This document shows, one piece after another, positions 1-12,119 of a stretch of 64,000 nt of DNA; position 1 is the stretch's first letter; every line of letters starts with the position of its first letter. Location of the stretch: the NCBI GenBank assembly GCA_950295325.1, contig OX485806.1, forward strand, positions 5,394,001-5,458,000, read 5' to 3'. This DNA is from Polytrichum commune (lineage: Eukaryota; Streptophyta; Polytrichopsida; Polytrichales; Polytrichaceae). Below the pieces are notes generated by a model, which saw only the letters and a list, made by a program, of their open reading frames with translations, was not told the origin of the DNA and did not search any database. The translations under genes were made by a program, and so were the position numbers.

Positions 1-2052
1 CTAAGAAGACCGGTGCTTCTTCGGAGCCGATCCCTCCTTTGAGTGACTCCCTAACCCGCTGACGGCGGATGAGCCCCCTGCCGGTGATGCCTTCTGCAGC
101 CGCGTGAGCATCCTCCTCATGTTCGGAGACGGAGCAACCTCGTCCTCCGAATCCGCTGCCCTCTCGGTCCGTGGGGTAGCGGTCCCTGGGGTTCCGGAAG
201 CTGTCCCCATTCGGATGCTTCGGACTGGAGAAGGATCGCTTCCAGTGCCCTGCTCCGGATTCCGCCCGCCCGAGAGTGAAGCCATCCGCGGATCCCTGTT
301 GGAGGCCGCCCTTGAGGGTGGCGGAGGAAAGGGACTCACCATTTGGCAGTCCCGTGGAGACGATGGCGAGGCGTGGGTCATAGGGGCCTTGCCCCTACTC
401 GGGGTTGCCTCCCGGTCGGAAGTCTGGTGCTGGATCAACGTCCTAGCACTATCCGGTGTCCGGGATCTGTCCGAGTTCCGCGGCACAGGGGACTGGCCCC
501 TTCCGGATCGGACCGACCCGGTGCTTTTCCGCCTCACCTGGGGAGAACGGACCCTTTCCGGAGCCCCTCCGGAACTACCAGGCCGAGAGCCTCCTCCTTG
601 CTGGCTGGGTCCTGCAGAGGCCGACGGATTCTGAACCAGGGCTACTTCACCAACCACCTCGTAGAGGGTTCCGGTTGGTGACCTTGGTGGACCCGGATAG
701 AGCACCCTCCGCGGTGTTCCGCTTGGCGGGACGACCCTCTGGATTTCCGCCAGGAGATCTTTCATCGTTCGTGAATACTTCACGAGGATGGGGAGGGTCT
801 GCCTGGCGGAAGCGGGATCTCCGGACTCCATCATCCGGTCGTAGAGATGTGCCTTGTTAACGATCTCCGCCGGATGACCCACCAGTTCCCGGATCCGGCT
901 GAAGAGCACTGCCTGCTCCGCATGGTACTTCCGGATCTCCTCGCTTTTCTGACTCAGCTCCTGAGTCATGGCCGCTACCTGTGCGGTGAGGTGGGCGTTC
1001 TCCGTCTTGGCCTGCTCCAGCTCCTTCCGGTCCGCCCTCTTTGCCAATTCCCGGAAAATGTTTCCGGGTCCGCAGTCGTCCAGAGCATGGTTCGCCCCCT
1101 TGACGATGTGCTCCAGTCGGTAATACTGGGTCTTGAGGTCCTCCATCCCCTCCTGGAACCGTTTGAATGGATTCTCCGGAAAGTCCCAAGCGGATAGGTC
1201 CACATTCCGCCATGGGGTCTCCCGGCTGGGTCCGGCTTCCGGATGTTGGTGAGGGGGAGGGGGAGAGAGTGGCCTCGAGACGGTTGGCGGCGGGCTTCCG
1301 GGTGACGAGGGAGGTGCTTCCGGAAGAATAGGGTCGCTGGAGGTCTCCGTCTCGACGTCTCCGGCTTCCGGAAGCAGCTTGTAGGTGACCTCATCCGCCG
1401 CTATTGTGAGCAGGTCCTCTTCCTCTGCCGTGATGCAGTCGAAATGCTGGTAGAGGTGCAAAATGAAGGGGGAGAGGAAGGAGGGTTTCCGGCCAATATG
1501 GGGGAGGGCCCGCCCCACTATCTCCTGGATAATCAGCCCCCAGTTCACCGGCCGGACTCCGGACATGGCACCGAACAGCGTGTTAGCCATGGTAAGGCTG
1601 ATCCGCTTCGGCTTGTCCGGGTTAAGGATAGGCAGGAGGAATTCCAACACCCTCCTTTCCCTTAGGTTCCGGCAGTTCCCGGGGTGGAAGCCGTCCTTCG
1701 GATCCGCGTCCCCTCTAAATTTTCCGGCGAACAAGCCGTCGCGGCGGCCAGCCCATCCTTCTGTAATCCCCCGAGGAAACCCGTAGACCCTGTTCCAAAT
1801 ATCCGGAGTCCAGTGTTCCGGATCTCTCCTCTTTGTCCCTAACCACTGATTTCCTCTCTCAAACTTAAACTCTCGGAGAGTATCTTCGGCTCGGAGGTTC
1901 CAGGGTTTGGCTAGCAACCCTGCGCAACCCATAACCCGGAGATCCTCCGCGAGCTCCTGTAGCTCCCTATCCTCCCTCGGAATTGCAGGTTTGAGGGCTT
2001 TGAGCGGAACCGGGATAGGTTCCCTCTGATCCTCTTCCCGTGCTTCCGGCAT
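1..2052 (-). CDS. Hypothetical 683-aa protein, probably transposable-element derived
   Basis: A complete single-exon frame from ATG (2050-2052) to TAG (1-3). I do not recognise the protein. The N-terminal ~230 residues look globular (Trp-rich, with segments such as GNQWLGTKRRDPEHW and MANTLFGAMSGVRPVNWG) and loosely resemble the gag-like 'plant mobile domain' proteins of plant transposons. Residues ~235-290 are Pro/Ser-rich, ~320-410 form a probable coiled coil with many K/E/Q, and the C-terminal 200 residues are a disordered Ser/Pro/Arg/Gly-rich tail ending in basic residues. GC content is far above that of the downstream DNA. The coding DNA is full of TCCGGA hexamers. A TATA-like box lies about 220 bp upstream. 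A nucleic-acid-binding capsid-like or accessory transposon protein is possible but unproven. Confidence 0.55.
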   Translation of the reverse strand: MPEAREEDQREPIPVPLKALKPAIPREDRELQELAEDLRVMGCAGLLAKPWNLRAEDTLREFKFERGNQWLGTKRRDPEHWTPDIWNRVYGFPRGITEGWAGRRDGLFAGKFRGDADPKDGFHPGNCRNLRERRVLEFLLPILNPDKPKRISLTMANTLFGAMSGVRPVNWGLIIQEIVGRALPHIGRKPSFLSPFILHLYQHFDCITAEEEDLLTIAADEVTYKLLPEAGDVETETSSDPILPEAPPSSPGSPPPTVSRPLSPPPPHQHPEAGPSRETPWRNVDLSAWDFPENPFKRFQEGMEDLKTQYYRLEHIVKGANHALDDCGPGNIFRELAKRADRKELEQAKTENAHLTAQVAAMTQELSQKSEEIRKYHAEQAVLFSRIRELVGHPAEIVNKAHLYDRMMESGDPASARQTLPILVKYSRTMKDLLAEIQRVVPPSGTPRRVLYPGPPRSPTGTLYEVVGEVALVQNPSASAGPSQQGGGSRPGSSGGAPERVRSPQVRRKSTGSVRSGRGQSPVPRNSDRSRTPDSARTLIQHQTSDREATPSRGKAPMTHASPSSPRDCQMVSPFPPPPSRAASNRDPRMASLSGGRNPEQGTGSDPSPVRSIRMGTASGTPGTATPRTERAADSEDEVAPSPNMRRMLTRLQKASPAGGSSAVSGLGSHSKEGSAPKKHRSS

Positions 2053-2120
2053 TTTCCTCTTCTCTCAATTCCCGGCTCAATCCTCTCTTCCGGATTCCTT
2101 CCCTTCCGTCTAATTGCCAC

Positions 2121-2186
2121 AGAGTCCCGGCAAGCCCACTGCCGGTGACTGAAAAGTGCAGAGTCCCAGCAATCCCACTGCTGGCG
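2121..2186. repeat. Pair of hairpin repeats with compensatory changes
   Basis: Two direct copies beginning AGAGTCCC. The first folds as CCGGCA / TGCCGG (2127-2132 with 2140-2145), the second as CCAGCA / TGCTGG (2166-2171 with 2179-2184). Both have a 7-nt loop ending CCCAC. The G-C to A-T change is matched on both arms. They lie in the presumed 5' leader of the minus-strand gene. Confidence 0.6.
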
Positions 2187-2271
2187 GCTCGAAGGAATTA
2201 ACACCTCACCACTCGTTCTCTCAACAGGTTGCCTTTTTCAGAAAAAAGTGGGAGGGAGAAGGAAGGGACCC

Positions 2272-2279
2272 TTAAATAT
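2272..2279 (-). promoter_or_regulatory. TATA-like box for the 683-aa ORF
   Basis: Minus-strand TATTTAAG about 220 bp upstream of the ATG, in a C/T-rich stretch. The position is reasonable for a plant core promoter with a 190-nt leader; no transcript evidence is available. Confidence 0.3.
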
Positions 2280-2320
2280 CCTTCCTCCCTCTTCCTTCCC
2301 CTGTTACCGTTTGGTTTAAC

Positions 2321-2345
2321 GGAAAACGGTTACCAACCGTTTTCC
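2321..2345. repeat. Perfect 11-bp inverted repeat with 3-nt spacer
   Basis: GGAAAACGGTT and AACCGTTTTCC around ACC. Several further copies of the half-site (AACGGTTTT, AACGGC) follow within 70 bp, and a 14-bp perfect palindrome TTGGTCCGGACCAA lies at 2468-2481. The cluster sits upstream of the 683-aa ORF and may be a regulatory array. Confidence 0.5.
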
Positions 2346-2569
2346 TGCGGTTCTCACCAACGGTTTTACTAACATTTTTACCAACGGCTTTCTTTTCCCC
2401 CAACCGTCATAAGGCCCGTTATAACCGCCACTTCCGGGCCGTTGGGTAATCTTGGCGCGTCCGTTACTTGGTCCGGACCAATGGTTTGGACCATGATTAC
2501 ATGGTCCGCCCATCCTATTTGACGGACCGGTCATAGTACTTATTTAGAGTCGTTTTACCGCACAAGGCG

Positions 2570-3240
2570 GGGTTAGAATACTCTATTTCCTAGTACCATT
2601 AATTTTGTCCTAATAGACCCTATTATCCTCAGATAAGCAAGGTAAAATACGGAAATTGAATTCGTATTTCCGTATTTCCGTCTTTCCGTCGAATTTGGAC
2701 TCCCACAGATGCATGTAAGGTCCCGGCAATTGGTGTAGAAAATAAACCTGTGTGTCAAAATAGCGAAGACGAGTGTGCGCATTCGAGTTTTTAGAAATCC
2801 GTAAAATGATTGACAGTATGAAGCATTGAATAGTGTATAATTGAACAAATTTTAACCGAAGTTACTTAAGAACTGTTACTTACGTGTTGTAGGGTTTATA
2901 TCTGCCAGCAACCATTTCATAACGCTGTCAACCTAGTAAAAACTCATGTGTAGGTATGTGACAGATCTTATAAATTTTGGAGGTGTACACATTTCTCTGG
3001 AATGCCCCACACCCCCGCCTGTGCATCAGCCAAGCAGCTCGAGCTTTACAACAGAGTCCTTTAGTTTCGGGCTGCTATGAAAAAGGAGCGCGCATCTCTC
3101 AAGGGAAAAACCCTGAGGGAAGCCCAGAAGATGCATAGAATGTGTATTTAATGTTGCAAGAAATAGCTTTTGTGTACAAACTATTGTAAATAAGTCACCA
3201 ACCATGAACTCTAATTTCTGGCCGGCCATTAATCTTGCAG
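2570..3240. other. Spacer without recognisable gene
   Basis: AT-rich DNA between the GC-rich upstream region of the first gene and the first CACTA exon. Short frames only. It presumably contains the left end of the CACTA element, but no convincing CACTA terminal repeat was found. Confidence 0.4.
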
Positions 3241-6200
3241 AATGCGGCAAAGATTATGTGCGGCGTATCACATCGAGCGGTCTATAGCTAACCGGTTGGG
3301 ATTACCAGAATACCCCTGTGCATGCAATCGTTGTAGAGGAGCATGCATAAAAAAGGTAGAGACCGTGGCACGGCATCATATTACACATGGCAGAGATCCA
3401 TACTTGGCATACCCAGTGATGGTAAGTACTAAAATTCATGAGTTCTCCTTTTTGTAGTGCATGTCATGCAAGTATTGTACCGAATGTATGGATAAATCTG
3501 AAGGTGTGGATATATTTGTGAGTTATGCATGTTCATGAAAACATTTGCTCTATACCTATTAGGTACTATAGCATGATCATTATAAGTTAACGATTTATGT
3601 GTTTATGTAACCGTAGTAATTTAGCTAGTATAAAAATGTACAGACGGTGGATGGCAGAATTGTGCGTGGACCAACAGGACTTCCACAGAGAGGAAGAGAA
3701 CGATATCGTTGTAGAAGACGTGACAATAGGGCAGATGATTTTACATGGCCAAGTAGAACCGTTGTCGACCTTGAGGACATGGCGAGAGACGCATTTACCC
3801 GAATAGACGACATACACAATGACGCCATGAACGAAGGGAACCAGGCTGCAATGGATGGCTTGAATGTTGAGGGGGACGAAGAATGGAATGCAGTGAATTT
3901 GGAGCATCTTGTACAAGAATCCACTCAAGGTGTCTTTGAAGGCAGTTCTCAAAACCGCCTTCAATGTTGCATTGTGTTGTTCTCCCTGTGTAGTCTATAC
4001 TCTGTGCCAAACACATTCTTGGATGCACTGTTGACATGGATTGCCGGAGATCTGTTGCCGACATCAAATTGTTTTCCACGAACTTCCTATGAGGTAAAAA
4101 CCATGTTGATGAAGTTGGGTCTAAAGCACAAACAGGTTCATTGTTGCCCAGATGGACACATTTTGTATGAAGGGGAATTAGAAGACCTAGAGAGATGCCC
4201 TGTATGTGATGTACCATGGTATATTGATGGATCCAATAGGGTTCCTCAGAGAGTGGTGCGCTACTTTGATGTCATTAAACATTTAGTGCGAATGTTTAAA
4301 TGCCCTGAGATAGCATCGCACATGACTTGGTATGATACTCATAGATCTAGAGATCGACTAATGAGGTCTGTAGCAGACAGTCATCAATGGAAGACTATAG
4401 ATAGCATCTATCCTGACTTTGCCCAAGTGATGACAAACCTGCGTCTCGGTCTAGTAGGCGATGGCATTATCCCGTTCAAGAATAATGCCATAAAACACTC
4501 AACGTGGGTATTATTGATTACAATATATAATCTCCCACCCTGGCTGTTAACCAAGAAGTTTTTTAAATCATTGGCGGTTCTCATTCCAGGTCCAAACTCG
4601 CCGACGGCAGATAATATAGACGTGTTCCTGAAGCCCCTTGTGCAGGACTTGCTGAAGCTTTGGACCGGCATCCCAACAATAAATATGAGTATGCCAGAGG
4701 GTGAGAAGGGATTCACACTTAGAGCTATGCTAATATGGACCGTTAAAGATTTCCCTGCATTGGGGCTTTTATCTGGACAGCAAGTTAGCGGATACAAGGG
4801 ATGTCCGATGTGTGGTCCAGAAACTTGTGCCGAGCATGCAGCGCTTTTGAGCAAGATGATATACTTGGGTTGTAGATGCTATTTGCACGCAGATCACAGA
4901 TTCCGCACGGCACGAGCGGCGTTCAATAACCACCAGGAGTGGCGTTTATCACCAGAAACACCGACAGGGGAGGAAGTATTGCTATGGGGGACTCAAAGAT
5001 TAGAGTTTTTGAACAATGGTGGTGTGGAGAACTCGAACATGGACCCTGTCAAGCTACACGGCATTAAAAGGAGGAGTATCCTTTTCGATCTTCCATACTG
5101 GAAGGTACGTATTGGAATGATCATAAGTGTTATTAGTATGGGTTATACAGTTCATAGGACCAAGCACACAATATTATTATATTTGCAGACTATGTCCATA
5201 ACTTCAAAATTAGAACTAGAAGTTGGCTATGTTGTATTAAGATTTGTTTTATAGGTACCATATTGTGCGATAATACCTATGAAGTGAACAGGTTGATTGC
5301 TTGGACCAATTATTGTTATTAATGACCCATACATGTGGTTATGGCTCATTTCTGAAGTGGTTTAAATTTCTGTAGGTGGTATTGAATGCAGTGTAGGTGG
5401 TATATGTTGGTCATTCCTGCACCCTGAACTTGAGTGTGAAACGGATGTTGACTTTAAAATTTCTCCACACCTGACATGCGGTACCATGGGGTCAGGATTT
5501 GTGAGGTAAACATGATTATTCGCGTTGCCGGAAGTGGATGCTTGTTGGTCAAATCCGTTTTTTTTTTCAGGAGACAATCATAGAGTTAAACTCATGGGAC
5601 CAAAAATGCGGGGGAGTAATAGCCCAAATGAAACAGAAGCAGTAGGTTGAAACAAAAAAACATTTATGAGGGTACTCCTATACCTTGTGTGAATCTTTAG
5701 GTCCCTGTATGGTTCCTCAATTCAAAACAAAGGCCCTCAAAGTATAATGTGCCGTTTCTTAAGTATACTACAACATGACAGATGAGGTATTTTTTTGTAC
5801 CAGTTGAAGGTGGACAGTAAGAGTAACTAAACTTCTGTTGTGTTATTTGTAAAAGGATCTTCCTGTTCGCCATGTGTTGGACGTCATGCACTGCGAGAAG
5901 AACATTGCAGAGAATATTTTGAAAACCACATTTGGAGAGAAAGACACCCCTGCAGTTCGTGTTGATTTGCAGGCACGTGGCATCAGACCGCACCTCCATC
6001 TGCAACCACTGGGGCCTAACGGAGATAGGTACTACATGCCTAACGCATCATATGTCCTTTCAACAGATGACAAAGCCAAGGTACTGAGGGTGCTAAAGTC
6101 TCTTAGAACACCCACTCATTACGTGTCTGCTTTGCACAAAAAAATCAGCAAAGGGAAACTAAGTGGACTGAAGTCACACGACTTTCATGTATTGTTACAA

Positions 6201-8373
6201 CAGGTATTACCATTGTGTTTTCGTAAGGTGTCAAACAAGTCCCTAGCTGGGGTTGTGATACGATTGAGCAGGGTGTTTAGAAAGTTGTGTGCCAAAACAG
6301 TTAACAGCGGGGAGAAGGATCAATTACTAGCCGATGCAGCGGAAACCATGTGCATGCTCGAAAAAGAGTTTCCTCCAGCGTTTTTTGATATTATGTCACA
6401 TTTGCCTTATCACTTGGTGGAACAATTGTTTCAGTGTGGGCCCGTTCATACGAGGTGGATGTACCCGTTTGAACACTATTTTAAAACACTTAAAGGGTAT
6501 GTTCGTAATTTAGCAAAGCCTGAAGGTAGTATTGCAAAAGGATACCAAGTAGAGGAGGCATTGGGTTTCATTACAGAATACATGACAAAGTACAACATCA
6601 CCTCTCGAAGAGTGTGGGACGACAAGGAGGAGCCAACAATGGTAGATGAGATATTGGAGGGGAAAGGAAAACCAAAGTTGTTGTCAGAGACTTTGAGGAA
6701 TGCGATGCATGATTTCGTTTTGAACATCGTTTCCCACATTGAACCATATCGCGAGTAAGTGCCCAAAAACCTGTACTATGAATTATATGTATAGCATGCT
6801 ACTGATTATGGATAAATAACGAGGAAGACGTTGGAGTAACCAAGAAGAACCCCACCTAACCTCTTTTTGTGTTTTCATGCTAACCTATCATTTCAGACAT
6901 GGTGGGGTTTGATAGTGTCGTGTCAGATATTGTTCCCATTTGGGTCATAAGCCCGGAGTTTTGGTAGGAGGAGTACTAGTAATGGAGTGCGAGGTGTGGA
7001 GAATAATGTCAGTCACTGGGGCTTGACTCAGATTGTCACATGACCTATCTTGAGCTAGTTCTTGCTACTAGTATATTTCAGTAGGAGTTCAAGAGGAGCT
7101 CAATAGGAGTTTGCATAAACTGTACTCTTTGAGTTGATTTTTTCGGATTCATCTGTTGAGCATGAAATTAAAAGTTGGAAGCCAGTTTTGAATTGGGGGC
7201 TGACAAAAAAGTATAGTGTGAAACACTCACACGATTATTTAATGTGGCATTAAAGCAGAGCATACGAATGATGTGAAGTAAAGGGAGTATGTGGGTACAG
7301 AGTATTTGGGAAATGTTGATTAACCTGGGGACTATATTGAGCAACTTGTTACGAAGTTAAATTATCGTCTCTGTTTTTATAGATATACAGGACACTGATG
7401 TTTACCTAAGAAAGGGAGTAATTATTTAGAAGCCATATTACCGAAATCATGTAATTTATTATGGCGTTGATCATCATGCAGGAGATATCAGGTGATTTGG
7501 GAAGAAAGGAGAAACGCACGCATTGAGTTTCGGAGGAGACATCCACGGAGAAATGGGAGAGCAGGGGCACCATATCCTCCTGGCATGGAAGAGATACAGC
7601 CCTTTGCTCAATGGCTTGAAGCTGATGTTCTGCAAGCAAAAGATCAAGGGATAGCGGTACCGGAGGATGTTGAGGACTCTTCCAAACCACATTCTTTACA
7701 AGCGCAAAGATTTCGTAGTATGTATTCTTATGGCTACCATTTTCGAGTGAAGAGTGCGGAGGAAAGTGTGAATAATACTTGTGACTCAGGAGTAGCTGGG
7801 ATTTTCCGTAGACCATGTCGATCAGGGGTGCGAGATCCAAACCCTGTTGATGCCAACCTTGAGTACATAGGCCAGATTTTGGAGATCGTGGAATTGAATT
7901 ACGGACGGCATTGCATTGTTTTGTTGGTTTGTGAGTGGGTGAAGGCCAACTATAGAGGGAGGAATGCTACGGTAAAGAAAGATGAATGGGGGTTTACTAT
8001 GGCTAATTTTAATGCACTTGTACCACATGGGTATGAGTCATTTGCATTCCCAATTCACTGTGAGCAGGTATTTTTCTCTGATGATGAAGATGAGCCTGGA
8101 TGGAAAGTAGTGTTAAGAACAGAGGTTAGGGGCCGCAGAATTGACAGTTCAATTGAAGAAGAAGAAGATGCACAAATATTTGCCATGGGCAGGGATATTG
8201 ATTATGAGGGACTTCGCGCACCAGCAGACATTCCCGAGACGAATCAAGCACCCCTCCCCACAGGAAGGAACATTCGAATGCCTCAAATTGTTGATCAGAT
8301 GGGGGAGGCGAATGCCGAAGCTTTTGACAGAGACGTTGGAGAATCTTCTGAAGAGGAGGATGATTTTTTGTAA
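3241..8373 (+). CDS. CACTA (En/Spm) transposase, Tnp2 / Transposase_21 family, four exons
   Basis: The gene reads cleanly through four exons: 3241-3421, 3644-5104, 5856-6754 and 7482-8373, with GT-AG borders and matching phases (0, 0, 2). Exon 1 (ATG 3242) carries a Cys-containing transposase-associated segment (YPCACNRCRGAC, then HHITHG). Exon 2 has a zinc-ribbon-like CCPDGH...CPVC and the Tnp2 core including LVGDGIIPF, which matches the 'DG..P' catalytic aspartate region. The exon 2/3 join restores the family hallmark DLPVRHVLDVMHCEKN. Exon 3 ends with a DUF4218-type region (LPYHLVEQLFQCGPVHTRWM). Exon 4 holds a DUF4216-type domain (LEYIGQILEIVELNYG, ALVPHGYESFAFP) and an acidic tail. No stop or frameshift was seen, so the copy may be recently active. 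It would cut and paste CACTA ends in the nucleus. Confidence 0.85.
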
Positions 8374-9950
8374 TCTAGGTAAGTACCGGAATTCCAAATA
8401 ACTTGATCATTTAGAATATGTCATAATCTGTTTGATAGTAAGTAGCTGCGGAATGCTTTTACGAAGTGGACTGTGAAGTCTAAGTTGTCATGATGCAAAC
8501 AAGGTACCATAACAAGGAATAGTGATAAAGATAAATGTAGAGGTTGAAAAGGAGGTTGAATACATATTATTTCCAACACTTTAATTCCCTTTATGTATAA
8601 TTATTTCTACTTATCAGCACATGGTTGTGCATATGCTCGCATAACTAGGCTATGTTTGCAGATGAGGGACTGCGGAGGAGCAGATTATGTGATGTGAAGT
8701 TGAAGTAGGGCTTCATATGGATTGCAGAATCCGAAATGGCATATCAGCAAGAACGCATATGCAACAAAAAATATCACTTGGAGAATTGTTGTTGCCCTTT
8801 GACAGGATAGGCTGCATAGGGGATGATGTAGTGACATTTAAGCCAGGGTAGGTTGGTATGGAGGTCAGGACATAGTTTGGCAAGCCACATATGAGAGTTC
8901 CAGAGATTTTAATAGCAGATAATAGTGTTAGGTGTTTAACAAAGTACAACGTGTTGTATGGATTATGTAGCAATTTAGAGGAAGTAAGGGAGCTGCTTGG
9001 ACAGTACAGATTACATGTTCAATATAGGTATTAGGAAGACGGATGCAGCACAGTGATCGGCCTTCGATTTTTGGGCATACTCGATTAATCCTAGTTTTTG
9101 CAAGTCCCACCGCTGACATGTTGACATCATTCGGGTTCCCTCTACTAAATTGGGGTATATTCTATAAATTTCTATAAAATGCTGGGTAATTTTCCTGCAC
9201 TCTTGTTCTTCACCCAGTTTTTTCTCAAACTCAACCAGTTCATCTGGAACCAACTGCCGGTTCTACCCAATCCTGGATGCATATCTGCTTGGTAGTAGTA
9301 GTAGTGTGGCAAGGGGTTAAAATTATTGTATTTTCAATCATTACATTACAAAAGCAATTTTCAAATTTCCAACACAGCAACGGGCCATTATATTTACATG
9401 TGGTTGTAAGTACACTTTGTTTTTCAGGGAGTAGTAATTGTAAAAGAGACCAGTAGATTAGATGAAAAAAAAAAACACCCTCAAGATTTACCACATAGAG
9501 CATGTAAAGTACCCTCAACAATCCCCCACGCAAAAAAAATGAAATGATGTGAAAATTACATCTTGAAATTATCTGGACATGCCACATAAGCACATGAGGA
9601 GTTACACGTCAATAATATTGAAAATGCAAAGTACAGTACCCTAACCAACAGAAAAGAGACTAGCGTTTTGACTAGGAGAACAGAAAGTTAGAAATTCTGT
9701 TGATATGGTCGATGCAGTGCACAAACCAACAGAAATATGTTGGTTTTCTGTTGAGTTGGACTGAATTTTCTACTAGTGATGGTATTATCAAAAAGATCAT
9801 GGTGTTTAGACCTCATAGTGTTTAGACTATAGTATTTAACTTGGTGGAAGTTCATTTTGTTGGTTAATGTTCGGCCGAAGGAGGATTGGGCTACAGAAGG
9901 TTGTTGGAATTGGGTCTGCAAGGTTGCTGGTCGGGTTATGTAAGCTGGTA
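8374..9950. other. CACTA 3' flank, no gene recognised
   Basis: AT-rich DNA with only short, unconvincing frames. It should contain the right end of the CACTA element, but I could not identify the terminal repeat. Confidence 0.35.
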
Positions 9951-9954
9951 TGCA

Positions 9955-10440
9955 GGTTGAGCTAGCTGCTGGAAGGCTCGTCGGCTGGGCTAAGTAGGCT
10001 CGTCAGCTGGGCTAAGTAAGCTCGTCAGCTGGGCTAAGTAAGTTCATCAGCTGGGCTAAGTAAGCTCATCAGCTGGGCTAAGTAGGCTAGTCAGCTGGGC
10101 CAAGTAAACTCATCAGCTGGGCTAAGTAGGCTAGTAAGCTGGGTCAAGTAGGCTAGTAAGTTGGGCTAAGTAAAGCTAGTAAGCTAGGCTAAGTGAAGCT
10201 CGTAAGCTGGCTAAGTAGGCTAGTCAGCTGGGCTAAGTAAGCTCATTAGCTGGGCTAAGTAGGCTCGTAAGCTGGGCTAAGTAGGCTAGTAAGCTGGGTC
10301 AAGTAGGCTAGTAAGCTGGGCTAAGTAAAGCTCGTAAGCCGGGCCAAGTAAAGCTCGGCAGCGGGGCTAAGTAAGCTCGTCAGCTGGGCCAAGTGAAGTG
10401 AGTTTATTAAGCTGGGCTAAGTAAGGTAGTTGCTGGGTTA
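9955..10440. repeat. Minisatellite, ~22-bp unit
   Basis: About 20 imperfect tandem copies of GTAGGCTCGTCAGCTGGGCTAA-like units (variants AAGCTCGT, GGCTAGTA, GCTGGGTCA). Unit length drifts between 22 and 24 bp, so it is non-coding. No homologous array elsewhere in the window. Confidence 0.85.
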
Positions 10441-10874
10441 GTTGGGTCAAACTAGTTAGGGTTAGTACCTAAATTAAGGATTGAACTTGGAAAGGAGTTG
10501 TGAGGAGCTTAAGGCAAAGGAGTTGATGATAAGTCATGTAAGTGTTTTTAAACACTTGCTTTAAAAGACTTATGTTTATCATGGAATCGACAAGTTATAA
10601 CCTTAGTGAAGTATCATGCACTAGTGAAGAATTGACCGCTAGGAAGAGAGTAGTACGAGGGAAATCCCTGAAGGCGTGCGTGGCCAAGGCGGCAGGATGG
10701 ACTTTGGAAAAAGCCAAGGATGTAACATTGCCCGAGGTCCTCATTAAATAAAATGTTATGATCTAAGTAGGAGCTCTTCAAGAGTTATGATGTGTCAATC
10801 CACAAATCCACACTCGGACTAGGACGAAATCAAGGGTGGTGGGCTTTGGCTGACAGAAGGTGGCGGCGCATTTA

Positions 10875-10976
10875 TGTCTACCACTAATTATCAAATAATT
10901 GAAAATTAGTGTTGTGCAGGATAGGGTGGTAACAACACTAAATATTATCAAACACTGAATATCATATTTAGTGTAG
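10875..10976. mobile_element. MITE fragment (right half) with CACTAAATATCATATTTAGTG end
   Basis: It ends in ACTGAATATCATATTTAGTG-TAG and includes the AATTGAAAATTAGTGTTG and GGTAACAACACTAAATAT stretches shared with the fuller copies at 31695-32009 and 55722-56069. Further pieces of the same end lie at about 12190-12225 and 12550-12585. Confidence 0.5.
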
Positions 10977-11539
10977 TTATTCATGTTGTGGCGGAGGCAA
11001 ACCCACGTAGTTTTCACCCCTGTTAGACAATTAGAGTGGTCCACACTAATTATTTCCACTATAATTCTCCACCCGCACTAATAGGACTATTTAATGCACA
11101 CTGATATGTGCAATTAGGTTGCCTTTGTGTACATGTTGCCTATTTTTACCCATGTAAAATACCCTGGATCAAAATTAGATTGTGCAAAAACTTCTAACTC
11201 CCCATTATTCAGGTGCGTGGTTGTGTTCCATTCTATATATATCATCTAACATGGGCCTCCACTATCTTACCTTAATGGGAAGAAACTTAAAAAATTAGGA
11301 AGAACTAACATTGGAATGAATAATGAACACTGTGAACATGAATAATGCCAATAGGAATATTATGAATATTATGAATAATGTCGGCATTTTCATTGATAGT
11401 TCTACTATCAATGACAATGTCAAGGAATAATCCTAAGATGAACGTGATTCTTGTGCATAGTGTTAGTAGTACAACTCCACTTAAATTTTGAAGTTCATCA
11501 TGAATGTATGAATAATAAATGAATAATCCCACTTTTTTC

Positions 11540-12115
11540 GAGCGCCCATGGAATTCAATTCACATAGTCCAGGGTCATGAAACGTACCGACCCACATGCG
11601 TGAATAATGTTGTGAACTACGTGATTGAGTAACTTATACATCTTTGATTAGGTTAATGCCGCAATTGTGATTGCTGTGCAAGGTGAGCTACCACAAGCTC
11701 TTAAATGTTTCGAAGTTCATCCTGAATGTATGAATAATAAATGACGATTCCCACTTTGTTTCGGGGCCCCATGGAGTTCAATTGACATAGTCCAGGGTCA
11801 CGGAACCGACCCACATGGCCGAATGATGTTGTGAAGTACGTGATTGAGTAACTTATACATATTTGATAAGATCAATGCCGTAGTTGTGGTTGCCGTGCAA
11901 GAAGGGCCGCCACAAGCTCTAATGAATGTTTATTCCCACTTTGTTCGGGGAGCCATGGAATTCAATTGACATAGTATATAGGGTCACGGAACCGACCCAC
12001 ATGGCCGAATAATGTTTTGTACTACGTGATTGAATAATTTATGTATATTTGATCATGTCAATGCCACAATTGTGGTTGCCGTGCAAGGAGGGCCGCCACA
12101 AGCTCTTAGAAATTG
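11540..12115. repeat. Three tandem copies of a ~160-220-bp repeat
   Basis: Copies start near 11543, 11764 and 11949, each opening with CCATGGAATTCAATT(C/G)ACATAG. Each runs through GACCCACATG, TACGTGATTGA and TTGTGGTTGCCGTGCAA to CCACAAGCTC. Sequence drift and different spacing indicate an old local duplication. No reading frame survives. Confidence 0.75.
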
Positions 12116-12119
12116 GAGT

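Noticed and set aside
9011-9593. Two short minus-strand ORFs with protein-like stretches
   Set aside because: No domain, no splice-supported extension and no copy elsewhere in the window; possibly a decayed transposon fragment but not supportable as a gene.
10542-10751. 69-aa ORF near the minisatellite and the 8-2-8 palindrome AAGTGTTTTTAAACACTT at 10540-10557
   Set aside because: The frame starts at GTG and has no recognisable domain. The palindrome is a single AT-rich occurrence with no CpG, so chance is likely.
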